The notes under the pieces were generated by a model that saw only the letters and a program-made list of their open reading frames with translations, searched no databases and was not told the DNA's origin. Below, one piece after another: positions 10,102 through 18,007 of a stretch of DNA of 64,000 nucleotides. How positions within the stretch are numbered: position 1 is the stretch's first letter; each line of letters begins with the position of its first letter. A program made the position numbers and the translations under genes. Origin of the DNA: Sanguibacter keddieii DSM 10542 (GTDB lineage Bacteria > Actinomycetota > Actinomycetes > Actinomycetales > Cellulomonadaceae); assembly GCF_000024925.1 (NCBI RefSeq), contig NC_013521.1, forward strand, positions 3,348,001 through 3,412,000, given 5' to 3'.

Positions 10102-10788
10102 GTGGCCTCCGACAGCAAACGCGCACCCCGCCCTCGGATGACGGCGAAGGAGCGCAGAGAACAGCTCATCGACGTCAGCAAGGCCCTGTTCGCCCAGAAG
10201 GGCTTCGAGGGGACGAGCGTCGAGGAGATCGCCGCCCGCGCCCAGGTGTCCAAGCCCGTGGTCTACGAGCACTTCGGCGGCAAGGAGGGCATCTACGCCG
10301 TCGTGGTCGACCGCGAGATCCAGGGGCTGACCGGAGCCCTCACCGGTGCCCTGACCGCGGGCGGCCACCCCAAGGTGGTCCTCGAGCGCACGGCGCTCGC
10401 CCTGCTCACCTACATCGAGTCCTCCGAGGACGGTTTCCGCGTCCTGGTCCGGGACTCCCCCGTCGCCCAGGCGACCGGCACGTTCTCCTCGCTCATCGGT
10501 GACGTCGCGACCCAGGTGGAGCACCTGCTGGCCGAGCAGTTCCGCCGCCGCACCCTCGACCCGGGCGTCGCGCCGATCTACGCGCAGATGCTCGTCGGCA
10601 TGGTCGCCCTCACCGGACAGCACTGGCTCGACGCACGGAACCCGAGCAAGCACGACGTCGCGGCGCACCTCGTGAACCTCGCGTGGAACGGCCTGTCCGG
10701 CCTCGAGCGCCACCCGTCGATGTCGGACTCCGGCGAGCCCCGCGGACCCGTCGTCCCTCTGACCGACGACGAGGCGCCCACCACCTAG
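10102..10788 (+). CDS. TetR-family transcriptional regulator
   Basis: One-component repressor of 228 residues. The N-terminal helix-turn-helix is clear: RREQLIDVSKALFAQKGFEGTS, VEEIAARAQVSKPVVYEHFGGKEG. The C-terminal ligand domain (ERTALALLTYIESSEDGFRVLVRDSP) resembles the TetR group that follows this HTH in actinobacteria; the ligand is unknown. I prefer GTG 10102, 7 bases after a CATGAT -10-like box (10089-10094), implying a leaderless mRNA. ATG codons at 10090 and 10093 inside that box are alternatives. The ABC exporter genes downstream on the same strand could be controlled by it. Confidence 0.85.
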   Translation: MASDSKRAPRPRMTAKERREQLIDVSKALFAQKGFEGTSVEEIAARAQVSKPVVYEHFGGKEGIYAVVVDREIQGLTGALTGALTAGGHPKVVLERTALALLTYIESSEDGFRVLVRDSPVAQATGTFSSLIGDVATQVEHLLAEQFRRRTLDPGVAPIYAQMLVGMVALTGQHWLDARNPSKHDVAAHLVNLAWNGLSGLERHPSMSDSGEPRGPVVPLTDDEAPTT

Positions 10789-10935
10789 GCCGATCGGCCA
10801 CTTCTGGCCGACCGCGGGGGGCCTTCTGGCCATTTCGGGCGCGGAGCGCGGAATCGTGGCGCGCGTCCCCGTCGTCTCCCCTAACCTGTGAGACGTCTGT
10901 GCACCCCCGGTTCCGACACCTCTGCGAGGCCTCTC

Positions 10936-11916
10936 ATGCCCACCCTGGAGATCGACAACCTCTCCAAGTCCTACGGGTCGCTCCGCGCGCTCGACTCGAT
11001 GTCCTTCTCGGTCGCCTCCGGCGAGATCTTCGGATTCGTCGGCTCGAACGGCGCCGGCAAGTCGACGACGATGCGTATCGCGCTCGGCGTCCTGGCCGCC
11101 GACTCGGGCGAGGTGCGCTGGGACGGCGCACCCCTCGACGTCGCGGCGCGTCGCGCCGTCGGCTACATGCCCGAGGAGCGCGGCCTCTACCCCAAGATGA
11201 AGGTGGGCGAGCAGCTCGTCTACCTCGCCCGCCTGCACGGCCTGAGCCCGAAGGCCGCGACGGCTGCGATGGAGCTGTGGACCGAGCGGCTCGGCGTCGC
11301 CGCGCGCCGCGACTCCGACGTGCAGTCCCTGTCGCTCGGCAACCAGCAGCGCGTGCAGCTCGCGGCCGCCCTGGTGCACGACCCGGAGATCCTCGTCCTC
11401 GACGAGCCGTTCTCGGGCCTGGACCCGGTCGCGGTCGACGTGATGAGCGGGGTGCTGCGCGAGAAGGCGGACCAGGGCGCGCCCGTCGTCTTCTCGTCGC
11501 ACCAGCTCGAGCTGGTCGAGCACCTCTGCGACCGCGTCGGCATCGTCCGGGCCGGTCGGATGGTCGCGTCCGGCACGGTCGACGAGCTCCGCTCGAACGC
11601 CGCCCCGCGCTGGCTGGTCGACGCACCAGACGCCCCTGCGGGCTGGGCGTCGGCGATCCCGGGGGTCACGCACGTGCAGACCACCGGGTCGCGGACGGTC
11701 GTCGAGGTCGGCCGGGCGCAGGGCGCCGAGCAGGCCGTCCTGCAGGCGGCGCTCGCCACCGGCACCGTGCGCGAGTTCGCACCCCAGCGCGCGAGCCTCA
11801 CCGACCTGTTCCGCGACGTGGTGAGCGCCGAGCCCGCGGCCGGCGACACCCCGGACACCACCTCGACGACGAAGAAGAGCAAGCGGTCGTTCCTGAGCAA
11901 GGGATCAGCAGCATGA
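10936..11916 (+). CDS. ABC transporter ATPase, NatA/ABC-2 type
   Basis: ATP-binding subunit (326 residues) of an ABC-2 exporter. Visible motifs: Walker A GSNGAGKST, a variant signature LSLGNQQ, Walker B ILVLDEPFSGLD and the switch His in SSHQLE. The last 90 residues are the extension usual for NatA-like subunits. The ATG at 10936 has GCGAGG six bases upstream; the promoter TAACCT (10882-10887) implies a short leader. The gene overlaps the permease gene by four bases (ATGA), a tight operon. Substrate unknown; the NatAB family exports Na+ or small molecules. Confidence 0.9.
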   Translation: MPTLEIDNLSKSYGSLRALDSMSFSVASGEIFGFVGSNGAGKSTTMRIALGVLAADSGEVRWDGAPLDVAARRAVGYMPEERGLYPKMKVGEQLVYLARLHGLSPKAATAAMELWTERLGVAARRDSDVQSLSLGNQQRVQLAAALVHDPEILVLDEPFSGLDPVAVDVMSGVLREKADQGAPVVFSSHQLELVEHLCDRVGIVRAGRMVASGTVDELRSNAAPRWLVDAPDAPAGWASAIPGVTHVQTTGSRTVVEVGRAQGAEQAVLQAALATGTVREFAPQRASLTDLFRDVVSAEPAAGDTPDTTSTTKKSKRSFLSKGSAA

Positions 11917-13136
11917 GCACCCGCAGCATGAGCACGCACAGCGCCCCCCTGACCTCGTGGTCAGCAGTCCGGCTCGTGGCCAGCCGCGAGATCAAGCAGC
12001 GAGCAGGCTCCAAGGCCTTCCTCTGGACGACCGTGATCCTCGTGGTCCTCATCGTCGCCGGGTCCTTCCTCGCGAAGACGCTCCTCGGGGGCGAGAACAC
12101 CCTCACGGTGGGCGTCACGCAGGAGACGTCTGCGCTCGCTGAGCCCGTCGTGGCGACCGCCGAGGGGATCGGCGCGACCGTCGAGATCTCGACGGTCACC
12201 GAGGACGAGGGCCGCACCCTGGTGCTCGACGGCGACCTCGACGCCGTGGTCCTCTCGGCCGAGGGCGGCACCGTCACCGTCATCACCAAGTCGACGCTCG
12301 ACACCGAGCTCAGCTCGGTCCTCACGGTGATCGCGCAGCAGACGGTCCTCGCGGACCAGATCGCCGAGCTCGGCGGCGACCCCTCCGAGGTCAGCCGCGC
12401 GGTGGCCGAGGCCACCGTCGACGTCGAGGCCATCGAGCCGCCGCGCGCCATCGACCCCTCGCAGATCATCTCCGCCTACCTCGTGGGCATCCTCATGTTC
12501 ATCAGCCTCCAGCTGTGCGGGGCGATGATCGCCCAGGGGGTCGTCGAGGAGAAGTCGAGCCGCGTGGTCGAGCTGCTGCTCGCCACGGTGCGGCCGTGGC
12601 AGCTCATGGCCGGCAAGGTGCTCGGCATCGGCGTCATCGGGCTCTCGCAGGTGGTCGTGCTGGTCGCCGCGGCCGGAGGCAGCGCGGCGGCCTTCGGGCT
12701 GCTCGACGGGATGGACCTGGACCTCGGGGCGACGGTGCTCTCCACCATCGTGTGGTTCCTCATCGGGTTCACCATGTACGCGCTGGTCTTCGCCGCTGCC
12801 GCTGCGCTCGTCTCCCGCCAGGAGGACGTGGGCACGGTGACGAGCCCGATCATCATGATCATGATGGTGCCGTACCTCGTGAGCGTGGCCGTGGCCCCGT
12901 TCGCGCCCGACAGCCCGCTCGTCGTGTGGCTCTCGTACCTGCCGTTCACGTCGCCGCTCATCATGCCGACACGCGTCGCCGTGGGCGGGGTCGAGATGTG
13001 GCAGGTGGCCGTGGTCATGGCCGTGAACATCGCGCTCATCCCGCTGCTGGTGTGGCTGGCCGGACGCATCTACTCCAACGCCGTGCTGCGCTCGGGAGCC
13101 CGCGTCAAGATCAAGGACGCCCTGCGGGCAGCGTGA
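11913..13136 (+). CDS. ABC-2 type permease, NatB-like
   Basis: Membrane subunit (407 residues) partnering the preceding ATPase. It has one N-terminal membrane segment (AFLWTTVILVVLIVAGSFLAKTLL), an extracytoplasmic domain of about 130 residues, and then five or six segments that begin after the conserved QGVVEEKSSRVVELLLATVRPWQLMAGKVLG loop characteristic of NatB/ABC-2 exporters. The start overlaps the ATPase stop (ATGA). A second in-frame ATG at 11928 within an MSTxSMST repeat is possible. Followed by a separate MarR transcription unit. Confidence 0.88.
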   Translation: MSTRSMSTHSAPLTSWSAVRLVASREIKQRAGSKAFLWTTVILVVLIVAGSFLAKTLLGGENTLTVGVTQETSALAEPVVATAEGIGATVEISTVTEDEGRTLVLDGDLDAVVLSAEGGTVTVITKSTLDTELSSVLTVIAQQTVLADQIAELGGDPSEVSRAVAEATVDVEAIEPPRAIDPSQIISAYLVGILMFISLQLCGAMIAQGVVEEKSSRVVELLLATVRPWQLMAGKVLGIGVIGLSQVVVLVAAAGGSAAAFGLLDGMDLDLGATVLSTIVWFLIGFTMYALVFAAAAALVSRQEDVGTVTSPIIMIMMVPYLVSVAVAPFAPDSPLVVWLSYLPFTSPLIMPTRVAVGGVEMWQVAVVMAVNIALIPLLVWLAGRIYSNAVLRSGARVKIKDALRAA

Positions 13137-13151
13137 CGCAGGAGACACCCG

Positions 13152-13177
13152 TCAAGACTCTTGATGTCAAGTAATGT
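13152..13177 (+). promoter_or_regulatory. Putative MarR operator and leaderless promoter
   Basis: Three alternating half-sites, TCAAG (13152-13156), CTTGA (13160-13164) and TCAAG (13167-13171), create two overlapping inverted repeats. They directly abut the -10 box TAATGT (13172-13177), which ends six bases before the ATG of the MarR gene. This is the layout expected for autorepression. No binding evidence is available from sequence alone. Confidence 0.6.
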
Positions 13178-13183
13178 CAGGGC

Positions 13184-13696
13184 ATGAGCTCCGCTGAGGT
13201 CCGCGAGGACGAGGTCGACCGCATCATCGCGGCCTGGGGCCGCGCGCGGCCCGACCTCGACGTGTCCCCGCTCGCCGTCCTGTCCCGCGTCTCGCGGCTG
13301 GACCGGCACCTGGACCTCGCCCGGCGCGGCGCCTTCGCCCGACACCAGCTCGAGCCGTGGGAGTTCGACGTCCTCGCCGCGCTGCGGCGGGCCGGCGAGC
13401 CCCACGTGCTCTCCCCCGGTGCGCTCGTCACCCAGACGATGGTGACGAGCGGCACCATGACCAACCGCATCGACCGGCTCGCCTCGCGCGGGCTGGTCGA
13501 GCGGGCTCCCTCGCCGGACGACCGGCGGGGAGTCCTCGTCCGGCTCACCGACGACGGGCTCGCCCGTGTCGACGCGGCGTTCAGCGACCTGCTGGCCGTC
13601 GAGCACGAGGTCCTCACGGTCCTCGACCCGGCGGACGAGCCCGCCATCACCGACCTGCTGCGACGGCTGGTCGCACAGTTCGACACCCTCGGCTGA
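13184..13696 (+). CDS. MarR-family transcriptional regulator
   Basis: Winged-helix regulator of 170 residues. The DNA-binding part shows the MarR pattern: LEPWEFDVLAALRRAG, TSGTMTNRIDRLASRGLVERAPSPDDRRGVLVRLTDDG. Members act as dimers that lose DNA affinity on binding phenolic or oxidising ligands. The ATG is placed at 13184, immediately behind the palindromic promoter, so the mRNA is probably leaderless. The target could be itself and the DedA gene 25 bp downstream. Confidence 0.88.
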   Translation: MSSAEVREDEVDRIIAAWGRARPDLDVSPLAVLSRVSRLDRHLDLARRGAFARHQLEPWEFDVLAALRRAGEPHVLSPGALVTQTMVTSGTMTNRIDRLASRGLVERAPSPDDRRGVLVRLTDDGLARVDAAFSDLLAVEHEVLTVLDPADEPAITDLLRRLVAQFDTLG

Positions 13697-13721
13697 ACCA
13701 CCGCGAGAGACCAGGAACACC

Positions 13722-14408
13722 ATGCACGCCGCCCTCATCCCCTGGCTCGACCCCGCGACCATCATCCCGAGCATGGGGCCCTGGGCCCTGGTCGGGGTCT
13801 GCCTCATCATCTTCGCCGAGACCGGTCTGCTGGTCGGCTTCCTGCTCCCCGGCGACACCCTGCTGTTCTTCGCCGGCCTCCTCACCCACACCGGTGTCAT
13901 CGGGATCAACATCTGGTGGGTCGCCCTCGCGATCGGCTTCTCCGCGTTCCTCGGCGGCGAGGTCGGGTACCTCATCGGGCACCGTCTCGGCCCGCGGGTG
14001 TTCGAGCGCAAGGAGTCGGGGCTGTTCAGCACCGCGAACGTCGCACGCACCAACGCGTTCTTCGAGCGCTTCGGCCCGATGGCCGTCGTGCTCGCACGGT
14101 TCATCCCGGTGGTCCGCACCTTCGCCCCGGTCGCCGCGGGCGTCGCCCACATGAGCTACCGCCGCTACTCCCTCTACAACTTCGTCGGGGCGATCGTCTG
14201 GGGCGTCGGTCTCACCATGCTCGGCTTCCTGCTCGGCGGGATCCCGTGGGTGGCAGAGTTCGCCGAGAAGTACATCGACCTGGTCCTGATCGCGGCCGTC
14301 ACGCTCACCCTCGTGCCCACCGCGTTCCACTACGTGCGGTCCACCCGACGCGCCCGCCGGGCTGCGGCGGCAGGTCCTGCTGTCGACCCGGAGATCACAG
14401 CCGTCTGA
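13722..14408 (+). CDS. DedA-family membrane protein
   Basis: DedA/SNARE-associated (VTT) integral membrane protein of 228 residues. Family marks are present: FAETGLLVGFLLPGDTLLFFAG, GGEVGYLIGHRLGPRVFER, FFERFGPMAVVLARFIPVVRTFAPVAAG and a final hydrophobic pair. DedA proteins are linked to lipid-carrier scrambling (undecaprenyl phosphate) and envelope homeostasis. The ATG at 13722 follows the MarR stop by 25 bases, so the two probably share a transcript. Specific substrate unknown. Confidence 0.88.
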   Translation: MHAALIPWLDPATIIPSMGPWALVGVCLIIFAETGLLVGFLLPGDTLLFFAGLLTHTGVIGINIWWVALAIGFSAFLGGEVGYLIGHRLGPRVFERKESGLFSTANVARTNAFFERFGPMAVVLARFIPVVRTFAPVAAGVAHMSYRRYSLYNFVGAIVWGVGLTMLGFLLGGIPWVAEFAEKYIDLVLIAAVTLTLVPTAFHYVRSTRRARRAAAAGPAVDPEITAV

Positions 14409-14477
14409 GCCCGCGCACCCCGGGAGGGGTGCCGCTGGCGGACCGGGCCGCGCACCCGTCCCGCGTACCCTTGCCGG

Positions 14478-16262
14478 GTGGCTCATCTACTCGGGGGCGA
14501 AGCCCTCCACCTGTCTTTCCCGACCAAGACCGTCTTCGGCTCCGTGACCGTCGGGGTGAACGAGGGCGACCGCGTGGGGATCGTGGGTCGTAACGGCGAC
14601 GGCAAGTCCTCGCTGCTCGCGATGCTCTCCGGCCGCCTCGAGCCCTCCGGCGGACGCGTCACCGTGCGCAACGGCACCCGCGTCGGTGTCCTCGACCAGG
14701 GCGACACCCTCGACCCGACCCGGACCGTCTCCGAGTCGATCGTCGGCTCGACCCCCGAGCACGAGTGGGCTGGCGACCCGAAGGTCCGCGACGTCATCGC
14801 CGGGCTCGTCACCGACCTGCCGTGGGACGGCCTCGTCGGCGAGCTCAGCGGAGGCCAGCGCCGCCGCGTCGCGCTCGCCGCGCTGCTGGTGGGCGACGAC
14901 GACCTGCTGTTCCTGGACGAGCCCACCAACCACCTCGACGTCGAGGCCATCACCTGGCTCGCGGGGCACCTGCGCACCCGGTGGTCCGCCAACGCCGGAG
15001 GCCTCCTGGTCGTGACCCACGACCGCTGGTTCCTCGACGAGGTCTGCACCGCGACCTGGGAGGTGCACGACGGCATCGTCGAGCCCTTCGAGGGCGGGTA
15101 CGCGGCGTACATCCTGCAGCGCGTCGAGCGCGACCGGATGTCGGCCGCGACCGAGGCCAAGCGTCAGAACCTCATGCGCAAGGAGCTCGCGTGGCTGCGC
15201 CGCGGCGCCCCGGCCCGCACCTCCAAGCCCAAGTTCCGCATCGACGCCGCGAACGAGCTCATCGCGAACGAGCCTCCCGTGCGCAACTCGGTCGAGCTCG
15301 CGCAGATGGCCACCTCGCGCCTCGGCAAGGACGTCGTCGACCTGGTCGACGTCTCCGTGAGCTTCGGCGAGAAGCAGGTGCTCAAGGACATCACGTGGCT
15401 CATCGGGCCCGGCGAGCGCACCGGGATCCTCGGCATGAACGGCGCCGGCAAGTCCACGCTGCTCTCGCTGGTGACCGGAGACCTCCAGCCGACGACCGGT
15501 CGCGTCAAGCGCGGCAAGACCGTCAAGGTCGCCACCCTCACCCAGCAGCTCGCCGAGCTCGAGGACATCGCGAAGGACCGCGTGAGCGACGTCATCGCCC
15601 GGTACCGGACGTCGTACGTCGCGGGCGGCAAGGAGATGACCCCGGGGCAGCTCCTCGAGCGCCTCGGGTTCACCGCCGTGCAGCTCGCCACCCCGGTCAA
15701 GGACCTCTCGGGTGGTCAGCGCCGCCGGCTCCAGCTGCTGCTCATCCTGCTCGACGAGCCCAACGTGCTCATCCTCGACGAGCCCTCGAACGACCTCGAC
15801 ACCGACATGCTCGCCGCCATGGAGGACCTGCTGGACTCGTGGCCCGGGACGCTGCTGGTCGTCTCGCACGACCGGTACCTGCTCGAGCGGGTCACCGACC
15901 AGCAGTACGCGATCCTCGACGGCGCGTTCCAGCACGTGCCCGGGGGCGTCGACCAGTACCTCACGATCATGGCCGACCGCGCCCCGACCGGTCGGCGCCC
16001 CACGCCCACGAGCTCGCAGGGCGGCGGCTCGTCCGCACCGTCGAGCGCCGAGGCGCGCGCCGCCAAGAAGGAGCTGGGTGCGGTCGAGCGCAAGCTCACC
16101 AAGCTCACCGACCAGATCGCCGGGGTGCACGCCTCGATGGCCACCCACGACTCGAGCGACTTCACCGGGCTCCGTGAGCTCGACGAGAGGCTGCGCGCGC
16201 TCGGCGCCGAGGTCACCGAGCTCGAGGAGCGCTGGATGGCGCTCGCGGAGCAGGCCGGCTGA
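14478..16262 (+). CDS. ABC-F family ATPase
   Basis: Soluble duplicated ATPase of 594 residues with no membrane segments. The first cassette has GRNGDGKSS, LSGGQRRRVALA and DLLFLDEPTNHLD; the second has GMNGAGKST, LSGGQRRRLQL and VLILDEPSNDLD. A linker with basic residues joins them, and a C-terminal helical coiled coil (about 520-594: AKKELGAVERKLTKLTDQI) resembles the DNA/RNA-binding tail of Uup-like members. ABC-F proteins act on ribosomes in translation control or antibiotic protection; Uup-like ones affect DNA. GTG 14478 follows TACCCT by six bases, so a leaderless start is likely. Confidence 0.88.
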   Translation: MAHLLGGEALHLSFPTKTVFGSVTVGVNEGDRVGIVGRNGDGKSSLLAMLSGRLEPSGGRVTVRNGTRVGVLDQGDTLDPTRTVSESIVGSTPEHEWAGDPKVRDVIAGLVTDLPWDGLVGELSGGQRRRVALAALLVGDDDLLFLDEPTNHLDVEAITWLAGHLRTRWSANAGGLLVVTHDRWFLDEVCTATWEVHDGIVEPFEGGYAAYILQRVERDRMSAATEAKRQNLMRKELAWLRRGAPARTSKPKFRIDAANELIANEPPVRNSVELAQMATSRLGKDVVDLVDVSVSFGEKQVLKDITWLIGPGERTGILGMNGAGKSTLLSLVTGDLQPTTGRVKRGKTVKVATLTQQLAELEDIAKDRVSDVIARYRTSYVAGGKEMTPGQLLERLGFTAVQLATPVKDLSGGQRRRLQLLLILLDEPNVLILDEPSNDLDTDMLAAMEDLLDSWPGTLLVVSHDRYLLERVTDQQYAILDGAFQHVPGGVDQYLTIMADRAPTGRRPTPTSSQGGGSSAPSSAEARAAKKELGAVERKLTKLTDQIAGVHASMATHDSSDFTGLRELDERLRALGAEVTELEERWMALAEQAG

Positions 16263-16268
16263 GCCGCG

Positions 16269-17162
16269 ATGGACGAGCACGCTGACGGCACGGGCTCCCA
16301 CCGCGTCCCGGTGGGACCATGGGGCGACGGTGCGCCCTTCGCGGACGCAGAGCTGCCCCCGCGCCGCTGGCCCGCGGTCGCGACCGCGGGATCGGTCGTG
16401 CTGGCCCTCGCCACCGTCGTGGTCGCGGCGACCCAGCTCTCGCGCCTGACCGACGGGGACCTCGGGCCGCTGCAGGCGTGGGCGACCTACGGCCTGGTCC
16501 CCGGCGCGGTGCTGCTCGTGCTCGTCCCCACGGTGGTCGCCGCCGGCTACGACCGGCGCCGGGTGCGCCGTGAGCTCGCGGTCCGGGCAGCCGTCGCCGC
16601 GGCACCGCCTCCGCAGCGCACCGAGGTGCGCCGCGACCCGCACGTCGACCACGACTCCGCCGTCGCGCACGCGGCCCGCACGGCCGTCCACGCGCCGATG
16701 GACCCCGTGCTCCTGCGGCAGGTGGCCCTCGGGGTCGCACGTCACCTGCGACGGCACAGCGCAGACCACTACCCGGAGCGGCCGGTCGGGTACCAGTTCG
16801 TCCTCGAGAACGGCTCCTCGGCCGTGGTGACGGACCTGGCGGTCGGCCGACGGCGCGCGCTGGAGTTCTCCTCGGACCGCGTCGTCCCGGGCTTCCATCA
16901 GCCGACCGGCGCGATCGTGCGTCCCGCGCACGTCCCGGACCACGAGGCGTGGTTCACCTGGCCGATGACACCCCGGGAGCAGCGACGGACGCTCCGCGCG
17001 CTCGAGACCGCCGTGAGCACGGTTTACGTCAACCGGTCCACGACGGTCCCTGAGGGCGTGATCCTGCTCGACCCGCTCGCTCCCCCGGCCCCGGTCGACC
17101 GCGCCGTCGTCGAGGAGGCGTGGCGGGTCGCCGCCGCCCGCGCCACGGACCGCAGGGGCTGA
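16269..17162 (+). CDS. Hypothetical protein with two membrane segments
   Basis: I do not recognise this 297-residue protein. It has two hydrophobic segments near residues 36-55 and 68-92 (AVATAGSVVLALATVVVAA; GLVPGAVLLVLVPTVVAAGY), then a basic stretch and a soluble C-terminal part of about 190 residues with many Arg and His. It starts six bases after the ABC-F stop and is probably co-transcribed. No enzyme motif is visible. Codon use matches its neighbours, so I take it as a real gene. Confidence 0.6.
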   Translation: MDEHADGTGSHRVPVGPWGDGAPFADAELPPRRWPAVATAGSVVLALATVVVAATQLSRLTDGDLGPLQAWATYGLVPGAVLLVLVPTVVAAGYDRRRVRRELAVRAAVAAAPPPQRTEVRRDPHVDHDSAVAHAARTAVHAPMDPVLLRQVALGVARHLRRHSADHYPERPVGYQFVLENGSSAVVTDLAVGRRRALEFSSDRVVPGFHQPTGAIVRPAHVPDHEAWFTWPMTPREQRRTLRALETAVSTVYVNRSTTVPEGVILLDPLAPPAPVDRAVVEEAWRVAAARATDRRG

Positions 17163-17245
17163 ACCCCGGTCCCCGCCCCTCCCCTGGGGAGACCTCCCCG
17201 TCCCGAGCGCACGCCGTCTGCCCCGTGGCGTGCCACGCTGGGCAG

Positions 17246-17722
17246 GTGCCCGTCGTCGAGTCCGTGACCATCGTCCCCGTCCCGCCTGCCACCGCCTTCG
17301 CGGTGTCACAGACGACAGGAGAGACGCGGCTCCGCTGGGACCCGTTCATCCGGCGTCAGCGACTCCTCGACGGCGCGGAGGGCCCCGCCAAGGGCGTCCG
17401 GACGCTCACGGTGCACCGCCTCGGCCTGCGCATGGTGAGCGAGTACGTCTCGTACGCACCCCCGACCAACGTCGGCATGAAGATGACCCAGGGCTCGTGG
17501 TTCTTCGAGCGGCTCGCGGGCGGGTGGCGGTTCTCCCCCGTCGACGGCGACCCGGGCAGCACCCGCGCCGTGTGGCGCTACAGCTTCGCCTGCCGGCCGC
17601 GGTGGCTCGCGCCGGTCGCGGAGCGGGTCGGCCGCGTGCTGCTCCAGCACGACATCGACCGCCGGATCGCCGGCTTCGCGCGGGGGTGCGCCGACCCGGT
17701 GGTCCTCGCGGCGGTCGCCTGA
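17246..17722 (+). CDS. SRPBCC-like protein
   Basis: About 158 residues resembling a START/SRPBCC (polyketide cyclase-type) lipid-binding fold: an initial strand VESVTIVPVPPATAFAVSQ, the WDPFIRRQRLLDG loop, central strands ending in MTQGSWFFERLAGGWRFSPVDG, and a C-terminal helix HDIDRRIAGFARGC. The family binds hydrophobic ligands in a deep cavity; the ligand here is unknown. The GTG at 17246 follows CACGCT by six bases. Similar in-frame starts upstream would extend into proline-rich leader sequence, so I reject them. Confidence 0.6.
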   Translation: MPVVESVTIVPVPPATAFAVSQTTGETRLRWDPFIRRQRLLDGAEGPAKGVRTLTVHRLGLRMVSEYVSYAPPTNVGMKMTQGSWFFERLAGGWRFSPVDGDPGSTRAVWRYSFACRPRWLAPVAERVGRVLLQHDIDRRIAGFARGCADPVVLAAVA

Positions 17723-17815
17723 CGCTCGCCGCCCGGGTCCGGCTCCCGGCCAGGTCGACGACCGCTACGGCGACGCACGCACGGGGGTGGTCGGGTGCCG
17801 TTCACCGAGCCGTCA

Positions 17816-17877
17816 TCGAATCGATCCGACTTCACCCTCGAATCGATTCGACATACGCGCCCGGACGCCCCTAGGCT
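17816..17877 (+). promoter_or_regulatory. Twin palindromes and promoter of the MATE gene
   Basis: Two copies of a 14-base palindrome, TCGAATCGATCCGA (17816-17829, one mismatch) and TCGAATCGATTCGA (17838-17851, perfect), lie 22 bp apart centre to centre, about two helical turns. The second overlaps the expected -35 region; a TAGGCT -10 box is at 17872-17877. The transcript would carry a leader of about 120 bases before the MATE ATG. No regulator gene is adjacent. Confidence 0.6.
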
Positions 17878-18007
17878 CGACAGCACGAGGCACCACCGCT
17901 GCGCCCGTCCCGACCGCCCCTGACGCCCCGGCCCCGCTCCGTCCCCTCGGACCGGCACCCGGCCCCGCCAGGAACCTCGCCCACTCATCCCCCTGCGAAG
18001 CCGTCAC

